NCBI GenBank assembly: GCA_023412005.1
Contig: JAEYOE010000007.1
Location: 3,530 to 67,529 of the forward strand
DNA: 64,000 bases
Source of the DNA: Bacillota bacterium
GTDB taxonomy: Bacteria > Bacillota > Clostridia > Christensenellales > SZUA-584
Direction of reading: 5' to 3'
Both the position numbers and the translations under genes were made by a program. Position 1 is the stretch's first letter; every line of letters starts with the position of its first letter. Shown here in pieces: positions 24,552-33,820 of this stretch. The notes below the pieces were generated by a model. The model was not told where the DNA came from. It ran no database searches and worked only from the letters and a program-made list of their open reading frames with translations.

Positions 24552-25970
24552 TTACCCTCTGCGCCCCGTCCGCGTGGAAGAGTCTTTGCGTGCATAGCTG
24601 CGCCGTTTGCGCTTCTTGCGCTGATTGTACGCGCGGGTCAGCCCGATAACAAATATGAGCACCGCCACCAGCGCCACACCGCCCACCACATACCAAATCC
24701 ACGATCCTATTCCGACACCGGCAGTTTGCGGCTGAATCGGCTCTGTGGCCTCAGGCGTAACCTGCGCGGGCTCAATTTCCTGGGCAGCCGCATTAACGTT
24801 TCTCGATGCTGTCAGCTGCGCCTCGGCCACCGTTTCACCTGCGGCGTTCACATATTTCACCGTGCCTACGTTGTCCCCCGTCTTTACGGGTGCTTGTAGC
24901 GTGTCACCGGCTGTGAGTGTAACCTGCGCGGTCAGCCCGCCGGCTGCTTTGATCGCCTGAGCCTGCGCTTTATCCATCGTCACAAACCCGGGGCCTGAAT
25001 AGGCCGCCGTCAGTGCCAGCTCACCGCCCTCGGCATCATCTGCCGAAGCACCCGCCACAGCGGTGCTCACAGGCACGCCGTTAATCAGTGTCTGTATATC
25101 AACCGTTTCATAGTTATTGAAGCCGTACTCAAAAAGGCTTTTTGCCAGCGGCCAGCGAACTGACCCGTCGGGCGTCTCATCGCCGAAAATCAGGCAGAGC
25201 AGCTTCATGCCGTCTTTCTCCGCCGAACTGACCACACAGCGAAACGCCTTGGGCGTCGCGCCGGTTTTAATGCCTGTCGCGTACTCGTAGTAATAGTTGG
25301 TATCACCCTCGGGCACATTGCTGATAAGCAGCTTGTTGGTGTTGTTTTTGCCTTCCTCTGTCAAATTTTTCATTGACGGGAAGTCATACGATGCCGACCC
25401 CACAATCTGCATAAACTGCTCGTTTTTCATCGCATAAAGCGACAACGTTGCCATATCGCGCGCGGTCACATAATGGCCGTCGGTATCCACGCCATGCGGT
25501 GTGATAAAATGAGACGCTGCCATGCCAAGTTCTTGTGCTTTTTCGTTCATCATTTCCGCAAAGCCTTCCAAAGAGCCCCCGATATGAACCGCAATAGCCG
25601 CCGCCGCATCGTTGCCGGAAATCAGCATCATGCCATAAATGAGTTCTCTCAAGGTGAGCTTCTGTCCATTTTTCAGGCCCATCAGCGAATAGCCCGAGCC
25701 GGTCCAGTCGCCATCCTTGCCAACCGTCACCACATCGTCGAGACTCCCTTTTTCCAGCGCCACAATACATGTTAGTATTTTCGTGGTGCTGGCCGGGTAA
25801 ATCTGCTCGTCCGCATTCTTTTCATAGAGCACCTGCCCTGTCGTTGCGTCCAGCAGCATCACGGCATGCGGCTTCACCTCTTCCGAATACGGGTCTGCCG
25901 CCAAGGCACTGCCTGCCCCCATCGACAATACGAGACATATCACCAAACAGATTACTGTTGCCTTTTTCAA
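24552..25970 (-). CDS. D-alanyl-D-alanine carboxypeptidase (DacF-like, peptidase S11)
   Basis: 472 residues, a low-molecular-weight penicillin-binding protein that removes the terminal D-Ala from peptidoglycan stems. A signal peptide (residues 1-24, ending SALA) is followed by the active-site motifs S61-T-T-K64 (PASTTKILT), S118-G-N120 and K235-T-G. A PBP5-type C-terminal beta domain follows (about 280-390), then a membrane helix near 430-455 and a basic Arg/Lys tail. The membrane anchor at the C-terminus is a full helix. In sporeformers such proteins act in growth or in the spore cortex; which applies is not clear. Confidence 0.93.
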   Translation of the reverse strand: MKKATVICLVICLVLSMGAGSALAADPYSEEVKPHAVMLLDATTGQVLYEKNADEQIYPASTTKILTCIVALEKGSLDDVVTVGKDGDWTGSGYSLMGLKNGQKLTLRELIYGMMLISGNDAAAAIAVHIGGSLEGFAEMMNEKAQELGMAASHFITPHGVDTDGHYVTARDMATLSLYAMKNEQFMQIVGSASYDFPSMKNLTEEGKNNTNKLLISNVPEGDTNYYYEYATGIKTGATPKAFRCVVSSAEKDGMKLLCLIFGDETPDGSVRWPLAKSLFEYGFNNYETVDIQTLINGVPVSTAVAGASADDAEGGELALTAAYSGPGFVTMDKAQAQAIKAAGGLTAQVTLTAGDTLQAPVKTGDNVGTVKYVNAAGETVAEAQLTASRNVNAAAQEIEPAQVTPEATEPIQPQTAGVGIGSWIWYVVGGVALVAVLIFVIGLTRAYNQRKKRKRRSYARKDSSTRTGRRG

Positions 25971-26114
25971 TTCGCATTACTCCTTTTATGATCGCTGCAC
26001 CGTTTTCAGCCGATTTCAGTCTGTCGAAAAAATCACTTATATCATTTCGATGAGCGTTAGCGATTGACTGAGAAGTCGACAAGCTCTAAATCATCTGCGC
26101 CGATGCACGCAACG

Positions 26115-26209
26115 CAGCGGTCATTCTTACCACTATCGTAGCGAATGAGTGTAACGATGTGACTTCGCAGTGGACTGGATGACAGAATGAGTCGCTTCCA
26201 TAACAATGA
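26115..26209 (-). repeat. MITE-like repeat, family 1 copy B (reverse orientation)
   Basis: Read on the minus strand it begins TCATTGTTATGGAAGCGACT, then GTCATCCAGTCCACTGCG, and ends GGTAAGAATGACCGCT, closely parallel to copy A at 995-1086. It lies between the divergent D,D-carboxypeptidase and HAD genes. The rest of the 459-base gap holds a candidate promoter TTTTCA-17-TATAAT (26354-26382) for the HAD-hprK operon. Confidence 0.75.
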
Positions 26210-26429
26210 CTATACTGCGTTTAACGACAGACTGTTACCGTTTTTACCGGTGTTTTTCCTGATAGTATAACAGATTATGTCCCTTTTGTGAAGAAAAACG
26301 GCAAAGTCTTCATTCTGCGGCTGCTGCATAAGCCGTTGCCGAAATATTCGAGGTTTTCAAAACACATGTCACCATGTATAATGAATACAGTAAATTTTAA
26401 GTACATCTTAGCTATGCATCGGAGGAAAA

Positions 26430-27230
26430 ATGGCATATAAATTAATCGCAATCGACCTTGACGACACACTGCTGAACAGCTCGCTTGAGATAACACCGCG
26501 CGTTAAAAACGCCGTTATCAAAGCCGCGGAATCGGGTATATATATCGTGCTATGTACGGGCAGAATATTAAAAGGCTCACGCCGTTTTCACGAGGCCCTC
26601 GGGCTTAAATCCGCAATGATTACCACAGGCGGCGCGGAAATATACGATGAAGACGGATCCTGCATGTTCAGGCGCACCGTAGACCCTGCCATTGTAAAAG
26701 AGCTGCTGGCTTTTGCGATGGAACAAGGCGTGCATTTTCAAGTCTATATCGACGGCGACCTCGTCTATCGCGAAGAAAACAAATACATTGGCGGCTATAA
26801 AAAGGCCAATGCCATTACGGGCGTGGTCATGCCGAATTTGCTCGAACTGGATGAGATACATACACCCAAGCTACTACTGATTTCCGATCCGGAACGCATG
26901 GATGATCTGCAGGAGACGGCAAAAAAAAGGTTTCCGATGCTCAACATCACCCGCTCCAAGCCGATCTACCTCGAATTCTCCAGCCCCGGCATCAGCAAGG
27001 GCGATGCGCTTATGTTTGTGGCGGAGTATTACGATGTAAAAAGAGAGGAAATTATCGCAATCGGCGATGCCGAGATTGATGTTCCAATGATAAAGGCTGC
27101 CGGGCTCGGCGTTGCGATGGCGAACGCCACCCCCATCACCAAACAAGCCGCCGACTACATCTGCCCTTCAAACGATGAAGACGGTGTGGCCCATGTGATA
27201 GAAAAATTTGTTCCGGAGGCATTTGAATGA
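26430..27230 (+). CDS. Cof-type HAD-IIB hydrolase
   Basis: 266 residues. Motif I is DLDDTLLNSSLEI, motif II CTGRI, motif III uses the Lys in ISKGDALMF, and motif IV is IGDAEIDVPMIKAAG, with the alpha/beta cap typical of Cof/YidA sugar or nucleotide phosphatases. The start follows GGAGGAAAA. It overlaps hprK by 4 bases (ATGA), so the two are co-translated. Substrate unknown; sugar phosphates are likely given its neighbours hprK and glcK. Confidence 0.94.
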   Translation: MAYKLIAIDLDDTLLNSSLEITPRVKNAVIKAAESGIYIVLCTGRILKGSRRFHEALGLKSAMITTGGAEIYDEDGSCMFRRTVDPAIVKELLAFAMEQGVHFQVYIDGDLVYREENKYIGGYKKANAITGVVMPNLLELDEIHTPKLLLISDPERMDDLQETAKKRFPMLNITRSKPIYLEFSSPGISKGDALMFVAEYYDVKREEIIAIGDAEIDVPMIKAAGLGVAMANATPITKQAADYICPSNDEDGVAHVIEKFVPEAFE

Positions 27231-28174
27231 AAACCAAGCTCAATATTGATGATCTCGCCCGCGATTTGAATCTGAACATCATCTTCAGAGGCGATGTCGA
27301 CACCATTGATATCAACACCTCGGACTTAAACAGGCCGGGCCTGCAGATGGCCGGGTTCTTTGAATATTTCGCTGTGAACCGTATACAGCTTTTCGGTATG
27401 GTTGAGATGACATATCTGCAAAATCTGGACCCCGAACTGAAACGTGACCGGCTCGACAAATATTTCGCCAGCCAGATGCCATGCGTGCTGATTGGGCGCA
27501 ATTTAACGCCCCCGCCCGAAATGATTGAAGCAGCGAAAAAATACAACACACCGATTCTCATGTCTGGCCTCACCACCACCAAGCTCAGCCACAAGACGAC
27601 GGTTTACCTCGACAAGGTGCTGGCACCGAGCATATCGCGTCACGCAGGCCTGATGGACATTTACGGCGTGGGTATACTGCTTATGGGCGATTCGGGCGTG
27701 GGCAAAAGCGAAACGGCGCTCGAGCTTGTTAAACGCGGACACAGGCTTGTTGCGGACGACGTGGTGGAAATCGTCAAGTTATCCGACAATCAGCTTATCG
27801 GTCAGTCTCCCGAGGTCATTCGCCATATGATGGAGATAAGAGGCCTTGGTATCATCGATGTGCGTACGCTTTACGGTATTGGTGCGGTGCTCGTAGAAAA
27901 ATCCATCGAACTGGCCGTGAACTTAGAGCCGGGTGACCCGATGAACATCGACCGCCTCGGGCTCACTTCCGAATACATCACATTACTCGGCGTTAAAATA
28001 CCGATCATCACGATACCTGTGCGGCCCGGCCGCAACCTCGCCATCATCATCGAGGTGGCTGCCATGAACTACCGCCTCAAATGCATGGGACAGGTGACCG
28101 CAGAACAGCTGGACAGCAAGCTCTTAAGCATCATCGCACCCGACAGCATGAAAGGCTCCTGCCCCACACCGTAA
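27227..28174 (+). CDS. hprK: HPr kinase/phosphorylase
   Basis: 315 residues, full length. It phosphorylates and dephosphorylates Ser46 of HPr, controlling carbon catabolite repression and sugar uptake in Firmicutes. The N-terminal domain covers about residues 1-130 and the C-terminal catalytic domain has the P-loop MGDSGVGKSE (about 153-162). The family signature follows in EIRGLGIIDVRTLYGIGAV, with the C-terminal IPVRPGRNLAIIIEVAAMN. In many relatives hprK is followed by lgt or other genes; here it lies between a HAD phosphatase and glucokinase. Confidence 0.97.
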   Translation: MKTKLNIDDLARDLNLNIIFRGDVDTIDINTSDLNRPGLQMAGFFEYFAVNRIQLFGMVEMTYLQNLDPELKRDRLDKYFASQMPCVLIGRNLTPPPEMIEAAKKYNTPILMSGLTTTKLSHKTTVYLDKVLAPSISRHAGLMDIYGVGILLMGDSGVGKSETALELVKRGHRLVADDVVEIVKLSDNQLIGQSPEVIRHMMEIRGLGIIDVRTLYGIGAVLVEKSIELAVNLEPGDPMNIDRLGLTSEYITLLGVKIPIITIPVRPGRNLAIIIEVAAMNYRLKCMGQVTAEQLDSKLLSIIAPDSMKGSCPTP

Positions 28175-28212
28175 AACAATGATCGGTTTAATACAACTAT
28201 TAAAAGGAGTCA

Positions 28213-29154
28213 ATGATGTTTCTGGCAGGAATCGATCTCGGAGGCACGGGTATAAAAGCGGGCCTCGTGGATGAAAACCTTAACCTCGTGTGTAAAACAA
28301 GCCTGCCCACCGGCGTGGAGCGCGGCTATGTGCAGGTGATCAGCGACATGGCCGGTGCAATTATCAGTCTTGCCGGGAAAAACGGCATACCGGCTGGCCA
28401 AATCGCCAGCATCGGCATCGGCATTCCGGGGTTTGCGCGCAAAGGCATTGCCACAGCCGTTAACCTCTATTGGATTGATGTGCCTCTGGAATCTGAAATG
28501 AAAAAGCATTTGGACGTGCCCGTGTTCGCAAATAACGACGCAACGGTGGCCGCCGTGTATGAATATCACCTCGGCGCACTGAAGGGCAGCGATGTGGGCG
28601 TGCTGCTAACGCTCGGTACCGGGCTTGGCAGCGGCATCATTATTAACGGCAAGCCGTTCAGCGGCGCGCACGGCATGGGCGGCGAGCTCGGACATATCGA
28701 GATCGTGCCGGACGGTATCCCATGTACCTGCGGCAACAAAGGGTGTCTCGAAACGTACACCACCGCAACGGCACTGATTCGTCAGGGACGGCGCTGCGTG
28801 GTGGAGCGCCCCGAGAGCCGTTTGCACCACCTCACCGAAGGCGATTTGAGCAAGGTGACCGCCAAGCTCGTGCTCGACTGTGCCAAAGAGGGCGATCATA
28901 TCGCGCTCGCGATTGTGGACGAATACGTCAAGCACCTTGCAATGGGCATCGGCACCATTGAGAATATGCTCGATCCGGACATCATCGCTCTGGGAGGCGG
29001 CGTATCGGGCGCGGGCGATTTTCTGCTGCAGCGCGTGATTAAGGCCAGCGCGCACAAAGGCGTTTTCGCCGGCCAGAAATACGCGGATTTAAGGCTCGCT
29101 GTTTCAGGCAACGATGCCGGAATCATCGGCGCGGCGATGCTCGGCAGGCATTAA
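28213..29154 (+). CDS. glcK: ROK family glucokinase
   Basis: 313 residues. ATP-binding GIDLGGTGIKAGLV near the N-terminus, the catalytic region ANNDATVAAVYEYHLG, the sugar motif GHIEIVP and the ROK zinc motif CTCGNKGCLETYTT. It phosphorylates glucose for glycolysis; some ROK proteins act on other hexoses or as regulators, but no DNA-binding domain is present. The start has two ATGs in a row after AAAGGAGT. It is 38 bases after hprK, and the protein can provide substrate-level signals to the HPr kinase. Confidence 0.93.
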   Translation: MMFLAGIDLGGTGIKAGLVDENLNLVCKTSLPTGVERGYVQVISDMAGAIISLAGKNGIPAGQIASIGIGIPGFARKGIATAVNLYWIDVPLESEMKKHLDVPVFANNDATVAAVYEYHLGALKGSDVGVLLTLGTGLGSGIIINGKPFSGAHGMGGELGHIEIVPDGIPCTCGNKGCLETYTTATALIRQGRRCVVERPESRLHHLTEGDLSKVTAKLVLDCAKEGDHIALAIVDEYVKHLAMGIGTIENMLDPDIIALGGGVSGAGDFLLQRVIKASAHKGVFAGQKYADLRLAVSGNDAGIIGAAMLGRH

Positions 29155-29194
29155 TAAGACAGAACTAAAGTATAAATAAGCAAGAGGTGTCTAC

Positions 29195-30292
29195 ATGAAG
29201 CCTGTTGCTTATTTTTTATGTGCTTTGGCGCTGCTGCTGATTTGTCTCTCGCCGTGGCTGATACTTTCATACTATGAAAAGCTGCCCCCGAAGCCTTATT
29301 TTCAGGGCATATTGTCGCTCTGGCATATTTCCGGCTGGCGCACCGGTGGGTCGTCAGGTGCGGCTTTTTTGCAAAAGCGAATCACTCAGTTTGAAGCTCA
29401 AAATCCGCACGTGTTTATCGAGCTGCACACGCTGACTGCCGAGCAGGCCGAGCAGGCGCTGAAAAACGGCGACTCTTGCGATATTGTTTCGTATCCTTAC
29501 GGTGTCTCCTTGCCGTTTGACCTCGCCGCGCTTCCGCCGCAGCAAACCATCTTCACCGGTCTGCCGGACACCTCCTATCCTTATATGTGCGGCGGCTACT
29601 GCATGTTGATCAACACCGATAAGCTGGCGGAAAGCGGCATTGATGTCCCCTCGGGCCGGGGCATACGGCCGGAAGATTTGCTTAACGCCGCTAAAACCGG
29701 CATATGCTTTGATAGCGAAGAGGGCTGCACGGCTTTGCCCGCGCTTGCGCTGCATGCTTACCCGGAGGGCGAAAAGCCGAACATCTCCACATGGGGTGAA
29801 CCCGCGCCTCCCGACGCGGCGCTGGATCTAGAGGCCGATTGGCAGGGCGGCTTTGAAGCCTTCTGCGCGGGTGAAAAAGGCGTGCTGATTGCGTCGCATC
29901 GGCAGCTGTTTGAAGCGAGCGAATCCTTCACGCAGGGCGATGTGCCGCCCTTTGTTTCATATGCCATCGGCCCATATACCGATATGGTGCAGATGGTTGG
30001 CATCACGAAAAATGAGGATGCGCTGCGTCAGGAAACGGCTGAAAGCTTTGTGACGGCGCTTTTGAGCGAAAGCGCTCAGAAGAAGCTCGAGCCGCTCGGC
30101 GTGCTGCCTGTGATTGCCGGGCTGGAGGTGTATCAGCAAAGCGATATTTTATACGCGATGTATGAGCAGCTCTGTACGGGTGCCGCGCTCCCCCGCCCCG
30201 GCAGCAAGCAAACGCTGGATGAACTCGCTAAGGCTGCTTTCTCGGGCGACGAGAGCGCGCTTAAGCATTTGCGAAACATCCTAGAATATTAG
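29195..30292 (+). CDS. Extracellular solute-binding protein, orphan
   Basis: 365 residues: a signal anchor (residues 5-24) and a type 2 binding-protein fold (family 1), with ITQFEAQNPHVFIELHTL, CDIVSYPYG, YCMLINTDKLAESGI and AESFVTALLSESAQKKL. No permease or ATPase gene is next to it. There is no lipobox, so it is either secreted or held by the uncleaved helix. It follows glcK by 40 bases and probably belongs to the HAD-hprK-glcK transcript, so a sugar ligand is likely but unproven. Confidence 0.85.
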   Translation: MKPVAYFLCALALLLICLSPWLILSYYEKLPPKPYFQGILSLWHISGWRTGGSSGAAFLQKRITQFEAQNPHVFIELHTLTAEQAEQALKNGDSCDIVSYPYGVSLPFDLAALPPQQTIFTGLPDTSYPYMCGGYCMLINTDKLAESGIDVPSGRGIRPEDLLNAAKTGICFDSEEGCTALPALALHAYPEGEKPNISTWGEPAPPDAALDLEADWQGGFEAFCAGEKGVLIASHRQLFEASESFTQGDVPPFVSYAIGPYTDMVQMVGITKNEDALRQETAESFVTALLSESAQKKLEPLGVLPVIAGLEVYQQSDILYAMYEQLCTGAALPRPGSKQTLDELAKAAFSGDESALKHLRNILEY

Positions 30293-30306
30293 ACCGCATA
30301 AAACGA

Positions 30307-30345
30307 CAAAAGCCGCACATCGTGTTGACATGCGGCTTTTGTTTC
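30307..30345. terminator. Bidirectional terminator
   Basis: CAAAAGCCGCA and TGCGGCTTTTG form an 11-pair stem with T run on the plus strand (TTTGTTT) and A/T run on the other, between the converging binding-protein and wall-hydrolase genes. Confidence 0.9.
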
Positions 30346-30407
30346 TGGATGCCCGGAAAACCTTTCCCGGGATGGTCGTCGAATATCATGCATCTTTGGT
30401 GTCTGTG

Positions 30408-31868
30408 CTACGCAGCCTGCTGCGCAGCATATGCGGCGATATAGTTCTCAAAGCCATAGGCTTTAATCAGCGCCGCAATCGTGTCCGGCGAGGCCACGCC
30501 ATCTGCACTCAGTCCATTCGTTTCCTGAAACAGCTTAATCGCGTTGCGCGTTTTCTTATCGAAATAGCTGTTCTCATTCACGCGGAAACCGATGGCATTC
30601 AGCATTTGCTGAATGCGCAGCACGCGCTCCGACGGTGTGCAGCCGTACTGGGCATACTTGTAGTTTCGTTCATACAGCTTCGGCGGAATGCCGTCGCCGT
30701 TGTAACGGCCCTTGTACGGATAAAGGTAGAAACAGTGTCCTTTTATCGCGGTATAATAATCGTTTCTCCCCCAGTCCTTCCCCTCCCTTGAATGTGATTT
30801 GAAGAAATACACATTCTGCGGCAGTACCCAATACTCATCCTCCAGCACAGCTCTGGCCGCCCGTTTTGCAGCGGGTGTCGGGCGTGTGTGCCTTGAATAA
30901 GCAAATTGGCCTGTTTTCACGACCCTTGCGATCGTGTTGCCGAACTCCTCGGTGTTGAGCACCCGGTTCATCACCACGTTACCGACGGCGACCATGCCTT
31001 CAAAGGTCTCGCCGCGCGCCTCGCTTGTGATGATCTGTGCGAGCAGATAAAGCTCGTCGTCCGTGTACTCATAGGAGTTGGTGGAATAGCCTGTCTGTTC
31101 ATAGTCGCTGTCCGTAACGTCCACATAGAACGCAACCAGCTCATCCACGGCTATCGGTGTCGGTGCCGCTTCCTGAGTCGGCGTCGGTTCCGGCGTAGGC
31201 TCGGGTGTGGCTCCGGCTTCATCAATAACCGTGACCGCCGCATCCGTGCTGTCATCAATCAGCATGGAGGTGACGGTGGGCACATCGGGCAGCCTTACTT
31301 TTTTCTCCTCTACAATCAGTAGAGACGGGTTGATACCCAGTTGTTCAATTCGCGGATTGTGTCTGACGACCACAGCCGGCTCCGCAATTTTTTCGGTTGC
31401 CGCATGGCTGCCTTCCGGCAACACGAACACGAGCAATGCAGCTGCAATCACAAGACCGGTAAGTGAGTATGCGATCAGCAGCTTGATTCGATGGCTTCTT
31501 CGCCTCGCAAGATTTGTTTCGGAAATGTTTCTGAAACTCAGCAGCTTATAAAACCTTTTCGAAAGCGTCAACCGATGGCTGTGGCCTTTGCCTTGAAAAC
31601 GGTGTCCGTTTTCAGCAACGATTTGTGCGACCTCGTCGGCGGTCAATTTCTTTTTCGCGAGAATCGCCGGGGTCTCCTCCAGATACATGATATCCGGTTC
31701 ATCCGTTTGGGGCAGCTTCGAAACCGATGCTGTTCGGCCGGTTTTCGCCGGCCTAGCCTTTTCGCCTTTGAGGCAAAAGAGCTTCCCTTGAGCACGAATG
31801 CCCGTATTAAATTTCATCTGTTCTATTAATCTCCCTGTTAAACTAAACAATTTTCCCGCATGTGCCAT
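30408..31868 (-). CDS. Membrane-anchored cell wall hydrolase (SleB/Hydrolase_2 + peptidoglycan-binding), paralog 1
   Basis: 486 residues from the ATG at 31866-31868 (AAAGAGGT upstream); a longer frame to 31940 lacks a ribosome site. A basic cytoplasmic part of about 130 residues, a membrane helix (LIAYSLTGLVIAAALLVFVL) and a Pro/Thr linker lead to the SleB-type domain. That domain reads YLLAQIITSEARGETFEGMVAVGNVVMNRV, with the catalytic Glu in SEARGE. The C-terminal PG_binding_1 domain follows (RIQQMLNAIGF...FDKKTRNAIKLFQE). It cleaves peptidoglycan glycan strands. If transcription starts at the promoter implied by the WalR-like box (31903-31919), translation would begin at the ATG at 31817. 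Co-located with two paralogs. Confidence 0.92.
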   Translation of the reverse strand: MAHAGKLFSLTGRLIEQMKFNTGIRAQGKLFCLKGEKARPAKTGRTASVSKLPQTDEPDIMYLEETPAILAKKKLTADEVAQIVAENGHRFQGKGHSHRLTLSKRFYKLLSFRNISETNLARRRSHRIKLLIAYSLTGLVIAAALLVFVLPEGSHAATEKIAEPAVVVRHNPRIEQLGINPSLLIVEEKKVRLPDVPTVTSMLIDDSTDAAVTVIDEAGATPEPTPEPTPTQEAAPTPIAVDELVAFYVDVTDSDYEQTGYSTNSYEYTDDELYLLAQIITSEARGETFEGMVAVGNVVMNRVLNTEEFGNTIARVVKTGQFAYSRHTRPTPAAKRAARAVLEDEYWVLPQNVYFFKSHSREGKDWGRNDYYTAIKGHCFYLYPYKGRYNGDGIPPKLYERNYKYAQYGCTPSERVLRIQQMLNAIGFRVNENSYFDKKTRNAIKLFQETNGLSADGVASPDTIAALIKAYGFENYIAAYAAQQAA

Positions 31869-31902
31869 AATAACTGACCTCTTTTTGTTTGTCAATAAAG
31901 AT

Positions 31903-31919
31903 TGTAATACTTTTGTAAT
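31903..31919 (+). promoter_or_regulatory. WalR-like direct repeat upstream of hydrolase paralog 1
   Basis: TGTAAT-ACTTT-TGTAAT, an exact fit to the WalR/YycF box TGTWAH-N5-TGTWAH, on the strand opposite to the gene. On the minus strand TTGACA (31890-31895), 17 bases and TATTAT (31867-31872) follow, with the same geometry as in paralogs 2 and 3. Confidence 0.6.
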
Positions 31920-32183
31920 ATATTTATGCGCTTTTCTCAAAATTGATACAATTTGTTCACAATTTGATGGTTTTTTTATGCAGATTTTTCTTTATATTGT
32001 GTTGTGAGGAAATCATTTTTTCATTAATGGGCATTTAGTAGCCTTTTTTTGATGAGGCAAATCTTCAATCATTTCAGTCAAATATGATGTTCATTAGCTT
32101 CATCTCAGAGAAAAAGTTATCGCCATAAGGCAACTGATAAGGGCTTGTCTGACAGCGTGTATTTGAAACTGATCCCGTGCCTA

Positions 32184-32211
32184 ACAAAAAAGAAGCTCAG
32201 CAGAGCTTCTC
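32184..32211 (-). terminator. Terminator-like hairpin, outer copy
   Basis: AGAAGCTC-tgct-GAGCTTCT followed by TTTTTG on the minus strand. An almost identical hairpin at 32353-32381 lies on the other side of a 109-base repeat. Confidence 0.65.
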
Positions 32212-32236
32212 CAGAGTGTGGATAAACCCCAACTTA

Positions 32237-32345
32237 TGTCATGCTGAGGAGCGGAGCGACGTAACTACGCAGTGGAAAGCATCCCATGGCAAAACGCTTT
32301 AAACATGGGATTCCTCGATCGCTTACGCTCCAACGGAATGACACA
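32237..32345. repeat. Palindromic MITE-like repeat, family 2 copy E
   Basis: Left arm TGTCATGCTGAGGAGCGGAGCG... ATCCCATG; right arm CATGGGATTCC... GCTCCAACGGAATGACA. The arms are imperfectly complementary over most of the length, with a short centre near CAAAACGCTTTAAA. A sister copy lies at 52133-52228. The element sits between two copies of the same terminator hairpin. The remaining 31941-32183 is AT-rich without a gene. Confidence 0.75.
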
Positions 32346-32352
32346 AGTAACC

Positions 32353-32381
32353 TTAAAGAAGCTCAGCAGAGCTTCTCTTTA
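32353..32381 (-). terminator. Terminator of hydrolase paralog 2
   Basis: GAAGCTC-tgct-GAGCTTC followed by TTTAAG on the minus strand, 33 bases after the gene end. Confidence 0.7.
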
Positions 32382-32413
32382 ATGAATCGAGCTTATATCG
32401 TGCCGTGGGCGGC

Positions 32414-33682
32414 TCAGCCGCCGTAATACGTTGCGCAGTATTTATCAAACCCAAATGCGTTAATCAGTGCCTTTACGGTGTCCGTACCGGCCACACCGTC
32501 AGCCCCAAGCCCTTGAGACGCCTGAAACTGCTTCAGCGCTTCCGCTGTGCCTTTACCGAACACACCGTCTGCCGAACCACCGTACCCAAGGGCACTCAGC
32601 ATATACTGGATGCGTTTCACGCGTTCCTGTACCTTACAGCCGTATTGTGCGAATTTGTACGTCCTGTCAAACAGCTTCGGCGGGATCAAGCCATTGGTAT
32701 TGCGGCGGCCGCTGTTGTCAATATAGAAACAATTACCGCCTATCTTTTTATAAAAAATGTGGCTCCCCCAGTTCGATTCATCTTTGCCGGCTTTAAAGTT
32801 ATAAGAATTCTGAGGCACCACCCAATACTCGCTGTCCAGCACGGCGCTCGCTGCATTCATTGATGCTTGCGACCATGATCCTTCCGAATAGGGAAAAGCG
32901 CTGGATTTGACAACCTGCTCAATAGACTTACCCGTATTCAGCACCCGGTTCAGTACCACATTTCCCACGGCAACCATACCGTCTGTTGGTTGTCCTCGTG
33001 CTTCAATCTCGATGATGCGGGCAAGAATTTTTATTTCGTTCTCTGTATACGCGTACGAGTTGCTTGAGTATCCCATGTCGTTGTAATAGGCATCTGCCTG
33101 CACAACAAAAGCGGCAGCCGCTTCATCTACAGTACCCGGCCTTGCCCCCATATCACCCGCAACCTCCTGCGGCGGCGGCGGTGGTGCAGGCTGCGGTGTG
33201 CTTACCGGCTTTGGCGTTTTAGAGGGCTTCGGCGTTGCAGCAGGCTTCGGCGTTGCAGCAGGCTTTTCTGTCGGCTTCGGAGTCGTCTTCGGTTTTGGTG
33301 TCGGCTTTGGCGTCGGCTCCGGCGTTTCCATGATGTCCGGCGCGGTCGTCGCAATCGGCGTTATATCCGGCGCGGTCGTCGCAATCGGCAACTCAGGAAG
33401 CAAGGCGATTTGAGCTGATGTCTCAGATGGCTCTTCGGGCTTCGGCGCGGCATTGCCGCCGCCTGTCAGCACCAGCGTCATCATAACGGCTACCAATACA
33501 AAACCACCGCTCGCATACATCACGATTCTGCGTGCACGCCCGGCTTGTCCCTTTTTATGAAAGGCTGCTTTTAACTGACGGCATAATAAAATCACCTTCG
33601 CGAAAAGGCGTAATACCGATCCGTTTTTTAAGCTTCGACTTTTGTAAGATCTCCCGGGAAAAGATTTGACGGTTTTTTTCAT
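32414..33682 (-). CDS. Membrane-anchored cell wall hydrolase (SleB/Hydrolase_2 + peptidoglycan-binding), paralog 2
   Basis: 422 residues from the ATG at 33680-33682, which follows AAGGAG; an upstream ATG exists without a better site. A short cytoplasmic part is followed by a membrane helix (VMYASGGFVLVAVMMTLVLTGG). A long linker with repeated TPKP/TPEPTPKP and TPKPAA units comes next, then the SleB-type domain (IKILARIIEIEARGQPTDGMVAVGNVVLNRV) and the C-terminal PG_binding_1 unit (RIQYMLSALGYGGSADGVFGKGT). The catalytic Glu is kept although the motif is EIEARG instead of SEARG. The linker length lets the catalytic domain reach the wall. Its promoter carries a WalR-like box. Confidence 0.92.
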   Translation of the reverse strand: MKKTVKSFPGRSYKSRSLKNGSVLRLFAKVILLCRQLKAAFHKKGQAGRARRIVMYASGGFVLVAVMMTLVLTGGGNAAPKPEEPSETSAQIALLPELPIATTAPDITPIATTAPDIMETPEPTPKPTPKPKTTPKPTEKPAATPKPAATPKPSKTPKPVSTPQPAPPPPPQEVAGDMGARPGTVDEAAAAFVVQADAYYNDMGYSSNSYAYTENEIKILARIIEIEARGQPTDGMVAVGNVVLNRVLNTGKSIEQVVKSSAFPYSEGSWSQASMNAASAVLDSEYWVVPQNSYNFKAGKDESNWGSHIFYKKIGGNCFYIDNSGRRNTNGLIPPKLFDRTYKFAQYGCKVQERVKRIQYMLSALGYGGSADGVFGKGTAEALKQFQASQGLGADGVAGTDTVKALINAFGFDKYCATYYGG

Positions 33683-33717
33683 GCAAGGCTCCTTCATTTT
33701 TCTTTTCCGCATGAATC

Positions 33718-33770
33718 ATTATATCGCGAAACATAAAGGTTTGTAAATGTATTTGTAATAAAACCGTAAT
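33718..33770 (-). promoter_or_regulatory. Promoter of hydrolase paralog 2 with WalR-like box
   Basis: Minus strand TTTACA (33742-33747), 18 bases, TATAAT (33718-33723). Six bases upstream of the -35 lies the direct repeat TGTAAT-AAAAC-CGTAAT (plus strand, 33754-33770), one mismatch from the WalR consensus. Confidence 0.65.
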
Positions 33771-33820
33771 ATTTGCGGCGAGTTTGATTTTTTGATTGTT
33801 GTACGCCGGTGCTAAAATGC

